In this document: positions 48,142 through 58,047 of the stretch, in pieces
Layout: each line of letters begins with the position of its first letter
Numbering within the stretch: the first letter of the stretch is position 1
Assembly: GCA_905181865.1 (NCBI GenBank)
Contig: CAJIZG010000003.1
Coordinates: 942,001-1,006,000 of the forward strand
DNA length: 64,000 nt
DNA from: Urechidicola croceus
GTDB lineage: Bacteria; Bacteroidota; Bacteroidia; Flavobacteriales; Flavobacteriaceae
Reading direction: 5' to 3'
Made by a program: the position numbers and the translations under genes
Notes under the pieces: generated by a model
Told to the model about the DNA's origin: nothing
What the model saw: the letters and a program-made list of their open reading frames with translations, nothing else
Database searches by the model: none

Positions 48142-48669
48142 TTACAGCACAAAATTACCATTTCTCTTATGCTCACTCGATTCGTATCTTTCTATACATT
48201 TGTAAATGATTTCGTAGGCTTCTTTTACATCTCCCCAATCACCTACATCTACTTTCTTCTTTTCTAAATCCTTATATACTTGAAAAAAGTGCTCGATTTC
48301 TTTTAATCTATGTGGATTCAATTCAGAAAGATCACCTTTCTGATTCCAAATTGGATCTGACACAGGAACACAAATAATTTTTTCATCTGGTCCTTTTTCA
48401 TCCGCCATATGAAAAACGCCAATAGCTCTTACTTCCATCACACACATCGGGAAAGTTGGCTCATGCATTAAAACTAAAACATCCAATGGATCACCATCTA
48501 AGGCCAATGTTTCTGGAATAAATCCATAATCACCAGGATACATCATTGAAGAGAATAGCATTCGATCAAAACGAATTTTATTTAATTCAAAATCATATTC
48601 ATATTTGTTTCTGCTTCCTTTTGGAATCTCAATTAATACGTCAAAAGTTTTATTTTTACTTAATTTCAT
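48142..48669 (-). CDS. ppa: Inorganic pyrophosphatase, family I
   Basis: 175 residues, the standard bacterial type. Metal and substrate segments EIPKGSRNKYEYD, YPGDYGFIPETLALDGDPLDVLVL and EVRAIGVFHMADEKGPDEKIICVP are all conserved. Hydrolyses PPi made by biosynthesis to drive those reactions. The membrane pyrophosphatase follows after a terminator; both compete for the same substrate, so relative expression likely matters. Intact. Confidence 0.96.
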   Translation of the reverse strand: MKLSKNKTFDVLIEIPKGSRNKYEYDFELNKIRFDRMLFSSMMYPGDYGFIPETLALDGDPLDVLVLMHEPTFPMCVMEVRAIGVFHMADEKGPDEKIICVPVSDPIWNQKGDLSELNPHRLKEIEHFFQVYKDLEKKKVDVGDWGDVKEAYEIIYKCIERYESSEHKRNGNFVL

Positions 48670-48739
48670 ACGGTTGATTTTATACTGACAAAATTAGTAA
48701 AACTCAACCTTTAGACAAAATTAATAAGACTAGAATGAA

Positions 48740-51214
48740 TTAAAAACTAAATCCGAACGATCCTTTAATTCCAAAATTATTGGCATTCGGCAACTCCTTA
48801 TAACTACCTCTCCAAATAAAATCCAATCTGAATACTTTAAAAATATTCCCTACTCCTGCGCTATATTCGAAGTAGATATCTTCTGGAGCATGATATTCTA
48901 TATTCGAAGCATTCACAGCTATATTTTTATCAGAAATAGTCCCCCAGACTGCTCTAAAACCAGCAATTTCTCTTAATTTAAGCTTGCGCAACAATGGAAT
49001 TTTTGATAAAAACCGACCATTAAAATGATGTTCTAAATGCACTGAAGCATGCTTATCTGTAACAAAATCGTAATAATCTAACAATGAATACGTATTATCA
49101 ATCACAAAATAAGATTGATTCCCAGGCACAACACTTAATAAACTTAAGGGAACTTCTCCAAATATTTTACCTGCTTCAAAAGTTGTATATGTTCTTCCAA
49201 AACCTCCAATTAAAAAACGGTGATGATAATAAAATTGTAGTTTATGGTAGTCAAAGTCACTTTCAAAAACATCTGGCAAGCCTCTTGTATAATTCAATAA
49301 AATTCGAGCATAATCCTGATTCACATCCGTTCTTTCTACGCCATAACCAATCGTTTTTCTCCTAGGTGTAAATTGTATAGTGAAATCTAATTCTGTCTGT
49401 TTTACTTCAGACTGAACAACACCATTCTCATCATAATAATCTAAATTAAACGTCGGAGATGCAGTTTTTAGCGTTCTATATGACATTCCAAATTCTAATG
49501 TTATATTTTTCTTTGGCTCTATTGCTACTGAAAAATTTGATAAATTTATTGACGTAAGTTTTCCTGTATCTCCGGATGAAAAAAACGACGAAGAGGCAAA
49601 ACTTCTTCCTAGAATATCTTTGGTTGTAGTAAGACTTACACCTATTTGCTCCACATCTCTACGATTACCTCCACTTAAAACAATTCGATTCTTTTTATCA
49701 ACCATCCATTTTCCAGACAGTCCATATTTAACCTGATCATCTTTAAAACCATAGGCCATATAGCCTTCTAATCTCCAAGGTTCATTTCCGCCAAAATACG
49801 TCCTCCCTCCTGCACGTATTCTTAAACCTTCTACATCATTAGTTCCAATCGTTGAAAATAAAGGGCCATAATCAAAATTATTAAACTCTACATAGCCCGA
49901 TCCAAGAATGGTCACAATATCTGTTAGACGTTTAAACTTTGGCACAGTACTTAAAGTATCTAACATCTTATAAATACCATGCTCGTCATCGTTTAATTTC
50001 TCTTGCCGATTCTCTGACCAATACGTGGCGTCTCGGCTATAAATTTTCTGATCATAGATATCAGATTCATCTTTATAAAAGTCTTCTCCTTTGTCTTTAT
50101 TAAATAAATAATTTTGATACAATGTTGTTCTCTTTCCGTATATTCCCTTAGCTTTATCCCTGTCGGAGAGACTAAAATCTGAAAGCATAAAGTCTCTTTC
50201 TAAAAGAAATACCGAGTCATTCAGTACTTCAAATTCCTGTTCAATATAAATATCGCTAATCCAATTAATATTCGCACTTTTATTGGCATACATGTTAATT
50301 TCTTTAACCGCATACGTAGAATCATTTACCCAAAAATCACCTTTAAAGGTTAATTCATTCTTTCTCCTGGGATAATATACGATGTTGTAGCACCACTTAT
50401 TATCAATATAAGCACTGTCTGAAAGCGCATAATTATAGGTAAGCAATCCTCCTTTTGAAATAGGACTTACAAAGCTTTTATCAAATATTTTAATATAATT
50501 ATCATAGATGTTGTATTCCAAATAAAGGTCTTTAATAAACGAAATCACATGCTGGTTTGATTCGAATCCAGAATTCTTATTTGCAATTAAATCTTCCCTT
50601 TTCTTCTTTGTCTTATTATTTCCAAACGTATTATAGATTGCCTCATTGATAAAAATTGGGAGATATGATTTTCCAGTTACATTAGAAGTATCAATACTTT
50701 CAAAAATAAACTCCATGCCCTTAAAAATTTTACGTTTCATCATAACGCTATCGATATTATTCATATCAAATTCTAGTTTTTCATATTTTTCGTATTGATA
50801 TTGATCAAATAAATGTATCCCGTTTTGTCGTTTACGTTCCCATATTTTTTTTAGAATTGCAACGGCAGGATTCCCTTTATTTTTAATTTTACCTGTATAT
50901 ATGACAACCTCGTCTAACTCATCGCTCCGCTCTTCTAAGACAATTTTCATGTCAAAATCACGTCTTACAACGTACATCTTCTTAGATTGATACCCTATAA
51001 ATGAAACTTCAATCTCTGTGTAGTTTTCGTCTGATTCTAAATAAAATTGACCTTTCTCGTCTGATACAGTGCCCACGGTAGACCCAACAAACACGACGCT
51101 GGCAAATGGGATACTCTTGTTTTTTGTGTCAAAAACAACCCCACTAATTTTAACTTGGCTGTATATCGATACAAAACTCAATATATAGATTATGGAAAAT
51201 ATTTTCTTTTTCAT
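48740..51214 (-). CDS. DUF5686 family outer membrane protein with carboxypeptidase-like domain
   Basis: 824 residues. Signal peptide (MKKKIFSIIYILSFVSIYSQ), then a CarboxypepD_reg-like domain (KISGVVFDTKNKSIPFASVVF, EIEVSFIGYQSKKMYV), then the DUF5686 region (KNKGNPAVAILKKIWERKRQNG, YKYEKLEF, then FKGDFWVNDSTYAVKEINM) and a C-terminal beta-barrel with alternating aromatic strands ending GIKGSFGFSF. Common in Flavobacteriia, exact role unknown. Single-gene unit on the minus strand. Confidence 0.85.
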   Translation of the reverse strand: MKKKIFSIIYILSFVSIYSQVKISGVVFDTKNKSIPFASVVFVGSTVGTVSDEKGQFYLESDENYTEIEVSFIGYQSKKMYVVRRDFDMKIVLEERSDELDEVVIYTGKIKNKGNPAVAILKKIWERKRQNGIHLFDQYQYEKYEKLEFDMNNIDSVMMKRKIFKGMEFIFESIDTSNVTGKSYLPIFINEAIYNTFGNNKTKKKREDLIANKNSGFESNQHVISFIKDLYLEYNIYDNYIKIFDKSFVSPISKGGLLTYNYALSDSAYIDNKWCYNIVYYPRRKNELTFKGDFWVNDSTYAVKEINMYANKSANINWISDIYIEQEFEVLNDSVFLLERDFMLSDFSLSDRDKAKGIYGKRTTLYQNYLFNKDKGEDFYKDESDIYDQKIYSRDATYWSENRQEKLNDDEHGIYKMLDTLSTVPKFKRLTDIVTILGSGYVEFNNFDYGPLFSTIGTNDVEGLRIRAGGRTYFGGNEPWRLEGYMAYGFKDDQVKYGLSGKWMVDKKNRIVLSGGNRRDVEQIGVSLTTTKDILGRSFASSSFFSSGDTGKLTSINLSNFSVAIEPKKNITLEFGMSYRTLKTASPTFNLDYYDENGVVQSEVKQTELDFTIQFTPRRKTIGYGVERTDVNQDYARILLNYTRGLPDVFESDFDYHKLQFYYHHRFLIGGFGRTYTTFEAGKIFGEVPLSLLSVVPGNQSYFVIDNTYSLLDYYDFVTDKHASVHLEHHFNGRFLSKIPLLRKLKLREIAGFRAVWGTISDKNIAVNASNIEYHAPEDIYFEYSAGVGNIFKVFRLDFIWRGSYKELPNANNFGIKGSFGFSF

Positions 51215-51286
51215 ATATTATATGTAATGATTTATCAAAAATCATACGTTTTTTTGTGAAAAGATATTTTTGCGTATTAAAAATAA

Positions 51287-51322
51287 AAAAGACCTTTCAA
51301 ATAATAGTATTAGAAAGGCCTT
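51287..51322 (-). terminator. Intrinsic terminator after pdhB
   Basis: Minus strand: AAAGGCCTTTC, loop, GAAAGGTCTTTTTT; an imperfect stem with T run, 21 bp beyond the pdhB stop. Confidence 0.7.
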
Positions 51323-51342
51323 TAATTTTAATTTTACATTCT

Positions 51343-52323
51343 TTATTTTACGTACATCACCTCTTTTACAGCCTTTACGACATCATCGGCATTTGGCATC
51401 CATTCTTTCAATAACACTGGTGAGAATGGTGCTGGAGTATCAGCAGTTGTAATTCTTTTAATAGGAGCATCTAAATAATCAAATGCATTTTCTTGTACTT
51501 GGAAGGTGATTTCTGAAGAAACGCTTGCAAATGGCCAAGCCTCTTCTAAAATCACCAATCTATTTGTTTTCTTTACAGATTCTAAAACAGTATCGAAATC
51601 TAATGGACGAACAGTTCTTAAATCAATAACCTCCGCAGAAATACCAATTTTTTCTAAAGCATCTGCTGCTTTAAAGGCTTCTTTTATAATTTTGCCAAAT
51701 GAAACTATAGTTACATCCGTTCCTTTTCTCTTTATATCCGCAACGCCAATTGGCAATATGTATTCCCCTTCAGGCACCTCGCCTTTGTCTCCATACATTT
51801 GTTCAGACTCCATAAAAATAACTGGATCATCATCGCGAATCGCTGCTTTCAATAAGCCCTTAGCATCATAAGGCGTAGATGGAACAACTACTTTTAAACC
51901 TGGTGTATTTGCAAACCAATTTTCAAATGCTTGAGAATGCGTTGCTCCCAATTGACCTGCAGAAGCAGTAGGCCCTCTAAATACAATAGGACACGGAAAC
52001 TGTCCTCCACTCATCTGACGAATTTTAGCCGCATTATTAATTATCTGATCTATCCCAACTAGAGCAAAATTAAAAGTCATATACTCTACAATTGGTCTGT
52101 TTCCTCCCATGGTCGATCCAACTGAAATTCCCGCAAAACCTAATTCTGCAATCGGTGCATCAATTACTCTTTTCTCACCAAATTCATCTAACATCCCTTT
52201 CGATGCTTTATAAGCGCCATTATATTCCGCAACCTCCTCACCAATTAAAAAAACAGACTCATCTCTGCGCATTTCCTCACTCATCGCCTCGCATATCGCC
52301 TCTCTAAATTGTATAGTCTTCAT
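51343..52323 (-). CDS. pdhB: Pyruvate dehydrogenase complex E1 component, beta subunit
   Basis: 326 residues of the alpha2beta2-type E1 beta subunit. Contains EAICEAMSEEMRRDESVFLIGEEVAEYNGAYKASKG (cofactor-side Glu), FNFALVGIDQIINNAAKIR, FRGPTASAGQLGATHSQAFE and LRTVRPLDFDTVLESVKKTNRLVILEE, all typical. With the alpha subunit it decarboxylates pyruvate using thiamine diphosphate. The alpha subunit and E2 genes are not in this window, so it is separated from pdhA as in other flavobacteria. Divergent from etfB. Confidence 0.94.
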   Translation of the reverse strand: MKTIQFREAICEAMSEEMRRDESVFLIGEEVAEYNGAYKASKGMLDEFGEKRVIDAPIAELGFAGISVGSTMGGNRPIVEYMTFNFALVGIDQIINNAAKIRQMSGGQFPCPIVFRGPTASAGQLGATHSQAFENWFANTPGLKVVVPSTPYDAKGLLKAAIRDDDPVIFMESEQMYGDKGEVPEGEYILPIGVADIKRKGTDVTIVSFGKIIKEAFKAADALEKIGISAEVIDLRTVRPLDFDTVLESVKKTNRLVILEEAWPFASVSSEITFQVQENAFDYLDAPIKRITTADTPAPFSPVLLKEWMPNADDVVKAVKEVMYVK

Positions 52324-52392
52324 ATGTTTCTATTTAAGAGGGCAAAAGTAAAGAATTTACACATAGTTTTAAAAGTTAAAAAGAAAAAATTT

Positions 52393-52410
52393 TACTATGC
52401 ATGCATAGTA
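52393..52410. promoter_or_regulatory. Perfect 18-bp palindrome, candidate operator before etfB
   Basis: tactatgcatgcatagta reads the same on both strands. It lies between the divergent pdhB and etfB genes, right where the -33 region of the etfB promoter should be, so a dimeric repressor bound here could block etfBA. A half-site like tatagtac recurs at the -7 box. Confidence 0.6.
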
Positions 52411-52428
52411 TTTTAAATTTATTTATAG

Positions 52429-52436
52429 TACTTTTG
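52429..52436 (+). promoter_or_regulatory. Bacteroidetes -7 promoter box before etfB
   Basis: TACTTTTG, matching TAnnTTTG, 48 bp before the etfB ATG and 18 bp downstream of the palindrome. Confidence 0.6.
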
Positions 52437-52484
52437 TAATTGAATAATCAACACTATTCAATCAATATAAAATAATAAAAAAAT

Positions 52485-53231
52485 ATGAAAATTTTAGTTT
52501 GTATTAGTCACGTTCCAGACACGACTTCTAAAATAAATTTTACAGATAACAATGCCACTTTCGACCCTACGGGAGTGCAGTTTGTTATTAACCCGTACGA
52601 CGAATTTGCCTTAACAAGAGCCATGTGGTTTAAAGAGAAACAAGGTGCGTCTGTAACGGTAATCAACGTTGGAAATGCATCCACAGAGCCTACATTAAGA
52701 AAATCATTAGCAATTGGAGCAGATGAAGCTATCAGAGTAAACGCCGAGGCTACCGATGGTTTTTTTGTCGCAAAGCAAATTGCAGAAGTTGCTAAGAACG
52801 GAAATTACGACTTAATTTTGGCTGGTAAAGAATCTATAGACTATAACGGAGGAATGGTTCCTGGTATGATTGCTTCTATACTCGATTATGATGTTGTTAC
52901 AGCTTGTATCGGACTGGAAATTGACGGTTCTTCTGCGACCATAATTAGAGAAATAGATGGAGGAAAAGAAACTTTATCTGGTAGTTTACCCTTAGTTATT
53001 GGTGGTCAAAAAGGATTGGTCGAAGAAAAAGATCTTCGCATACCGAATATGAGAGGGATAATGACGGCTAGAAAAAAACCATTAACAGTCGTTGAATCTA
53101 TAGCATTTCAAAACACTACAACTTCTACCAATTTTGAAAAACCTGTGCCTAAAGGAGCCTGCACAATGATTACTTCAGACAATGTAGACGAACTCGTTTC
53201 GCTATTACATGAGGAAGCCAAGGTCATTTAA
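52485..53231 (+). CDS. etfB: Electron transfer flavoprotein, beta subunit
   Basis: 248 residues. Start MKILVCISHVPDTTSKINF, NPYDEFALTRAMWFKEK and IDYNGGMVPGMIASILDYDVVT match the ETF beta signature and AMP site. With EtfA it carries electrons from acyl-CoA dehydrogenases and related flavoenzymes to the quinone pool. Begins a two-gene operon, 72 bp before etfA; a palindrome lies in its promoter. Intact. Confidence 0.95.
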   Translation: MKILVCISHVPDTTSKINFTDNNATFDPTGVQFVINPYDEFALTRAMWFKEKQGASVTVINVGNASTEPTLRKSLAIGADEAIRVNAEATDGFFVAKQIAEVAKNGNYDLILAGKESIDYNGGMVPGMIASILDYDVVTACIGLEIDGSSATIIREIDGGKETLSGSLPLVIGGQKGLVEEKDLRIPNMRGIMTARKKPLTVVESIAFQNTTTSTNFEKPVPKGACTMITSDNVDELVSLLHEEAKVI

Positions 53232-53303
53232 TATCCACAAGATCATCGAAAGGAAAGTTTAAAAAGATCCTGAATAGTATTAAGGATAAAAAGTAAAGAA
53301 ATT

Positions 53304-54263
53304 ATGCCAGTATTAGTATATGCCGAATCATCGGAAGGAAAATTTAAAAAAGTAGCATTGGAAGCTACCTCATACGGAAAAAAGGTTGCTCAACAATTAA
53401 AGGACTCACTAGTGGTTTTAACGATTAACTGTGATAACCCATCAGAATTAAACACCTATGGTGCTGATAAAATAGTAACAGTTTCTAGCAACAAGAATAA
53501 TTCAGATGCCAAGTTTGTTGCAAATAGTATTCAACAAACTGCTCAAAAAGAAAATGCCTCAGTTATTATTATTGACTCTAGCGCTAATGGGTTAAGTATT
53601 GCTCCAATTGTAGCTATTAAATTAAATGCGGGATACGCATCTAATGTCGTCGCACTTCCAAATAGTACCAGTCCGCTTATTGTTAAAAGAAAGTCATTTT
53701 CAAACAAGGCCTTTAATCATACAGAAATTAGTACTCCTGTAAAGATTATTGGGTTGGCAAAAAATTCATTTGGTTTGATTGAAAGTAATACGGAAGCTTC
53801 TATTGAAGAATTTTCTCCTATTATCGTTAACTCTAGTTTATCATCTGTGAGTATCGAAAAATCTTCTGGTACAGTATCTATAGCTGATGCAGAAATTGTT
53901 GTTTCAGGAGGACGTGGATTAAAAGGGCCAGAAAATTGGGGGTTAATTGAAGACCTTGCCGCTGTATTGGGCGCGGCTACAGCATGTTCAAAGCCGGTAT
54001 CCGATATGGGTTGGAGACCTCATGGAGAACATGTTGGCCAGACTGGAAAACCTGTTTCTTCAAGTTTATATATCGCAATTGGTATTTCTGGAGCGATTCA
54101 ACATTTAGCAGGAATAAACGCGTCTAAGGTCAAAGTGGTCATTAACACGGATCCGGAAGCACCATTTTTTAAAGCAGCAGACTACGGAATAGTTGGTGAT
54201 GCTTTTGAAGTGGTTCCAAAGTTAATTGAAAAGTTAAAATTATTTAAAGCGCAAAACGCATAA
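53304..54263 (+). CDS. etfA: Electron transfer flavoprotein, alpha subunit
   Basis: 319 residues. The FAD-binding C-terminal half is clear: VVSGGRGLKGPENWGLIEDLAA, SRPVSD-like CSKPVSDMGWRPHGEHVGQTGKPVSSSLYIAIGISGAIQHLAG and INTDPEAPFFKAADYGIVGD. The N-terminal half is the non-catalytic ETF fold. Partner of EtfB upstream in the same operon. Strong terminator 25 bp downstream. Confidence 0.95.
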   Translation: MPVLVYAESSEGKFKKVALEATSYGKKVAQQLKDSLVVLTINCDNPSELNTYGADKIVTVSSNKNNSDAKFVANSIQQTAQKENASVIIIDSSANGLSIAPIVAIKLNAGYASNVVALPNSTSPLIVKRKSFSNKAFNHTEISTPVKIIGLAKNSFGLIESNTEASIEEFSPIIVNSSLSSVSIEKSSGTVSIADAEIVVSGGRGLKGPENWGLIEDLAAVLGAATACSKPVSDMGWRPHGEHVGQTGKPVSSSLYIAIGISGAIQHLAGINASKVKVVINTDPEAPFFKAADYGIVGDAFEVVPKLIEKLKLFKAQNA

Positions 54264-54287
54264 TTTTTAGTAAATTGTGCCGCGAAG

Positions 54288-54334
54288 ACTACCTAATTTA
54301 GATTTTCTGAAAGTCTTGAATTAGGTAGTTTTTT
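54288..54334 (+). terminator. Intrinsic terminator after etfA
   Basis: Perfect 11-bp stem ACTACCTAATT / AATTAGGTAGT followed by T residues. Confidence 0.88.
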
Positions 54335-54362
54335 AATACTCAAATTTAAATACAATTCAACA

Positions 54363-54959
54363 TTGAATTTAGTAAAACTAGACATAAAAGGAATTTCATA
54401 CAGTCAAACACAAAGTGGCGCATATGCTTTGGTTTTAAGTGAAGTAGATGGATCACGCACCCTTCCGATTGTTATAGGTGCGTTTGAAGCACAATCGATA
54501 GCCATTGCTTTAGAAAAAGAAATAAAACCACCTAGACCTTTAACTCATGATCTTTTTAAAAGTTTTGCAGATCGATTTAATATTTTCATAAAACAGGTTA
54601 TCATACACAAGTTAGTGGATGGAGTTTTTTACTCTAGTTTAATCTGCGAAAGAGATGGCATAAAAGAAATTATAGATACGCGAACTTCAGACGCTATCGC
54701 CTTAGCCACGAGATTTAACGCTCCTATTTTCACCTATGAAAATATTCTAGACAAGGCAGGAGTCTTTCTAAAATTGAAAGATAATGACGAAGACGAAAAT
54801 CTTAATTTGGAGGAGTTCATTTCTGAAACGGTTGACGAAATTTCCTACACATCGGAAAGTTTAGACTCTTTAAATCAAAAACTCAAAGAGGCAGTTACCA
54901 ATGAAGATTACGAATTAGCGGTAAAAATTCGCGACGAAATCAATAAAAGATCTAAATAA
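54363..54959 (+). CDS. Bifunctional nuclease (DUF151) with C-terminal UVR motif
   Basis: 198 residues. A TTG start at 54363 is accepted because family members begin (M)xLVKLDIKGISYSQT and no ATG lies nearby. DUF151 domain covers about 1-135 (GAFEAQSIAIALE, RPLTHDLFKSFADRF, DARTSDAIALA-like DTRTSDAIALATRFNAPIF). The last about 40 residues (LNQKLKEAVTNEDYELAVKIRDEINKR) form a UVR helix pair as in UvrB/UvrC. Nuclease activity is known only for plant and a few bacterial members, so biochemical role is uncertain. Operon with the nucleoside transporter 13 bp downstream. Confidence 0.88.
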   Translation: MNLVKLDIKGISYSQTQSGAYALVLSEVDGSRTLPIVIGAFEAQSIAIALEKEIKPPRPLTHDLFKSFADRFNIFIKQVIIHKLVDGVFYSSLICERDGIKEIIDTRTSDAIALATRFNAPIFTYENILDKAGVFLKLKDNDEDENLNLEEFISETVDEISYTSESLDSLNQKLKEAVTNEDYELAVKIRDEINKRSK

Positions 54960-54972
54960 AAATTGACTTCAT

Positions 54973-56367
54973 ATGCAAAAAAAGCTATTAATTACTGCGG
55001 TTCTTTTTATTAGTTATTTTGCATGTAACGCTCAAAATATTTCAAATAATTACATAATTCCAAGTCAAGGAATATCGCTTAATTCTATTTTAAGAGGAGT
55101 GTTAGGAATGTCTGTTTTGATTGTTCTTGCTTTTATTTTTAGTGCGAATAAAAAATCCATTGATTGGAAGACTGTTGGTCTAGGTCTTGGATTCCAACTT
55201 CTTATTGCTATTGCTGTTTTAAAAGTGTCCTTTATTCAATCTATTTTCGAGTTTATCGGTCAAAAATTCATCGATTTACTTGATTTTACCTCAGCAGGGA
55301 GTACATTTCTTTTTGGAGAAATGATAAACGTTGACTCGTATGGTTACATATTTGCATTTCAAGTTTTACCAACTATATTGTTTTTTTCGGCCTTAACTTC
55401 AGTTCTCTTTTATTTCGGAATAATTCAGAAAGTCGTGAAAGGAATGGCATGGTTGTTAAGTAAATTCTTACATATATCTGGAGCGGAAAGTTTAAGTATT
55501 TCTGGAAATATTTTTTTAGGCCAAACGGAGGCCCCTTTATTGATCAAGCCGTACTTAGAAAAAATGAATAAATCCGAAATCTTATTAGTAATGATAGGGG
55601 GAATGGCAACAGTTGCCGGAGCCGTTCTAGCTGCCTATATAGGATTCTTGGGGGGAGATGATCCTCAGTTAAAATTATTATTTGCAAAACATTTATTAAC
55701 AGCATCTGTCATGGCTGCACCTGGCGCAGTTGTTGTTTCTAAAATATTATATCCACAAACTGAAGAAATAAATAGCCACATCGATATAGCTTCGAAAGAT
55801 AATGGTTCAAACCTATTAGATGCTATTTCTAAAGGAACTACGGAAGGATTAAAATTAGCCGTAAATGTTGGAGCCATGCTACTGGTGTTTGTTGCATTAA
55901 TTGCCATGACAAATGGAATACTTGGGTGGTTTGGAGACGTTACAACCATCAATACATGGATGGTAACTCATACCCACTACACGCAAATTTCCCTCGAATC
56001 TATTTTAGGAACGATCTTTTCACCTCTTATGTGGCTAATCGGTGTGGCGAAAGAAGATATGATGTTAATGGGGCAACTTATCGGAATTAAAATTGCCGCC
56101 AGTGAATTTATAGGATATGTTCAACTAGCAGAATTAAAAGACATCGCTAGTACTACGCATTTACATTTTAACAAATCAATTATAATGGCTACTTACATGT
56201 TATGTGGATTTGCAAATTTTGCATCTATCGGAATTCAAATAGGAGGTATTGGTTCATTGGCTCCTGGTAAACGTAAATTATTGTCAGAATTTGGCATGAG
56301 AGCACTTTTAGGAGGAACTATTGCCTCTTTAATGTCTGCTGCTATCGCTGGAATGATTCTAGGATAG
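54973..56367 (+). CDS. Concentrative nucleoside transporter (CNT/NupC family)
   Basis: 464 residues. N-terminal signal-like helix (MQKKLLITAVLFISYFACNAQ) precedes an extended start, then about 10 membrane segments. The CNT signature is present as GNIFLGQTEAPLLIKPYLEKM and FANFASIGIQIGG near the end. Imports nucleosides with Na+ or H+, fitting the thymidylate genes downstream and the deoxynucleoside kinase 9 kb away. Follows the nuclease gene by 13 bp. Ends in TAG. Confidence 0.92.
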   Translation: MQKKLLITAVLFISYFACNAQNISNNYIIPSQGISLNSILRGVLGMSVLIVLAFIFSANKKSIDWKTVGLGLGFQLLIAIAVLKVSFIQSIFEFIGQKFIDLLDFTSAGSTFLFGEMINVDSYGYIFAFQVLPTILFFSALTSVLFYFGIIQKVVKGMAWLLSKFLHISGAESLSISGNIFLGQTEAPLLIKPYLEKMNKSEILLVMIGGMATVAGAVLAAYIGFLGGDDPQLKLLFAKHLLTASVMAAPGAVVVSKILYPQTEEINSHIDIASKDNGSNLLDAISKGTTEGLKLAVNVGAMLLVFVALIAMTNGILGWFGDVTTINTWMVTHTHYTQISLESILGTIFSPLMWLIGVAKEDMMLMGQLIGIKIAASEFIGYVQLAELKDIASTTHLHFNKSIIMATYMLCGFANFASIGIQIGGIGSLAPGKRKLLSEFGMRALLGGTIASLMSAAIAGMILG

Positions 56368-56528
56368 TATCCCACTATATACTTTTATTAATAAATTAAA
56401 TACTGCTATAAAATTAGTTAATAACCTATTAATAATTTATACCTCTTTTAAGAGATAAACATTATCCTTTTTTTTATTTTTACATATCTTTTAAAAGACA
56501 CCTCTTTTTAAACAATAGCAGTAAGTTT

Positions 56529-57353
56529 ATGAAACAATATTTAGATTTAATAAAACATGTAAGAGCCAATGGTTTTGAAAAAACAGACAGAACAGGGACA
56601 GGTACAAAAAGTGTTTTTGGATATCAAATGAGATTTGATTTGGCTGATGGGTTTCCAATGGTCACGACAAAGAAATTACATTTAAAATCAATTATTCATG
56701 AATTATTATGGTTTTTAAAAGGAGATACAAATATCGAATATCTTAAGCGAAATGGTGTTAAAATTTGGGACGCTTGGGCTGATAAAAACGGGGATTTAGG
56801 ACCTGTTTATGGGCATCAATGGCGTAACTGGAATAGTGATGAAATTGATCAGATAGTTCATGTAGTTGAGCAAATAAAAAACAATCCAGATAGCAGAAGA
56901 ATGATTGTTTCTGCTTGGAATCCAAGTGTATTACCCGACACATCTATTTCATTCTCAGAAAACGTAGCAAATAACAAAGCGGCCCTACCCCCTTGTCATG
57001 CTTTCTTTCAATTTTATGTTGCTAATGGAAAATTATCATGTCAATTATACCAAAGAAGTGCAGATATATTTTTAGGAGTTCCGTTCAATATTGCCTCCTA
57101 TGCTTTACTCGTGATGATGATGGCACAAGTTTGTGGATTAGGTTACGGCGAGTTTGTCCATACCTTTGGAGACGCTCACATATATAACAATCATCAAGAG
57201 CAGATCGACTTACAATTATCTAGAGATACCAGGCCTTTACCTACGATGAAGTTGAACCCTGAAATTAAGAACATTTTTGACTTCACTTACGATGATTTTA
57301 AATTGGTTAATTACAACCCTCATCATTCTATTAGAGGAAAAGTTTCAGTTTAA
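56529..57353 (+). CDS. thyA: Thymidylate synthase
   Basis: 274 residues. Catalytic cysteine lies in [12 protein letters not shown], folate and dUMP sites in [41 protein letters not shown] and [10 protein letters not shown]. Converts dUMP plus methylene-THF to dTMP plus DHF; the next gene recycles the DHF. Own leader after nupC. Slightly longer than the 264-residue norm through a small insert near residue 140 ([12 protein letters not shown]), as in other Bacteroidetes. Confidence 0.97.
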   Translation: MKQYLDLIKHVRANGFEKTDRTGTGTKSVFGYQMRFDLADGFPMVTTKKLHLKSIIHELLWFLKGDTNIEYLKRNGVKIWDAWADKNGDLGPVYGHQWRNWNSDEIDQIVHVVEQIKNNPDSRRMIVSAWNPSVLPDTSISFSENVANNKAALPPCHAFFQFYVANGKLSCQLYQRSADIFLGVPFNIASYALLVMMMAQVCGLGYGEFVHTFGDAHIYNNHQEQIDLQLSRDTRPLPTMKLNPEIKNIFDFTYDDFKLVNYNPHHSIRGKVSV

Positions 57354-57381
57354 TCTATTATTTATTTCAATTCAATTTTAA

Positions 57382-57864
57382 ATGATTACGATCATAGCCG
57401 CCATAGCAAATAAAAACGCGCTCGGAAAAGACAATGACTTAATTTGGGATTTACCAGCAGATCTTAAAAGATTTAAAAAGACAACTTCTGGACATCACAT
57501 TATAATGGGGAGAAATACCTTTGAGTCCATTGGAAAACCTTTACCAAACAGAACAACTGTAATAATAACTAGAAACAAGTATTATAAAGCCCAAGGTTGT
57601 ATAGTGGTGCACTCCCTTGAAGAAGCCCTTAAAATAGCAATGACAGACAACAGCCCTTTTATTATTGGAGGTGCTCAAATTTATGAACAGGCACTTTCGA
57701 TTGCTGATCGACTAGACATTACTGAGGTTCACCACTCCTTTGAGGCAGATGCTTTTTTCCCTAATATTGATCTAACTAACTGGAAAGAAGATACCAGAAT
57801 AAATTTTGAAGCCGATAAAAAAAATAAGTATAATTATAGTTTTGTGAGTTACTCTAGAAAATAG
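57382..57864 (+). CDS. folA: Dihydrofolate reductase
   Basis: 160 residues, normal length. MITIIAAIANKNALGKDNDLIWDLPADLKRFKKTT has the substrate-binding Asp and the Met20 loop, then GRNTFESIG and IIGGAQIYEQAL for NADPH binding, and the end YSFVSYSRK. Reduces DHF to THF; trimethoprim target. 28 bp after thyA, one operon. A decayed second copy of its C-terminal half occurs 2 kb downstream (59676-59931). Ends in TAG. Confidence 0.96.
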   Translation: MITIIAAIANKNALGKDNDLIWDLPADLKRFKKTTSGHHIIMGRNTFESIGKPLPNRTTVIITRNKYYKAQGCIVVHSLEEALKIAMTDNSPFIIGGAQIYEQALSIADRLDITEVHHSFEADAFFPNIDLTNWKEDTRINFEADKKNKYNYSFVSYSRK

Positions 57865-58047
57865 AATATTCATTAGCCAAATTTTATTTTCCGAGACAGG
57901 AATGCACAGTAATACCAATAATTACCTGAATCAAACCTAATTTCTTTCTTTTAAGAAAAAAGAAGGTTCGCAGAAAACAGTATTGTCACGACTAAAAGGC
58001 TATACTCATTTTTAGCATTCATAGCTGAAGTTCATTTAAATTTTGGC

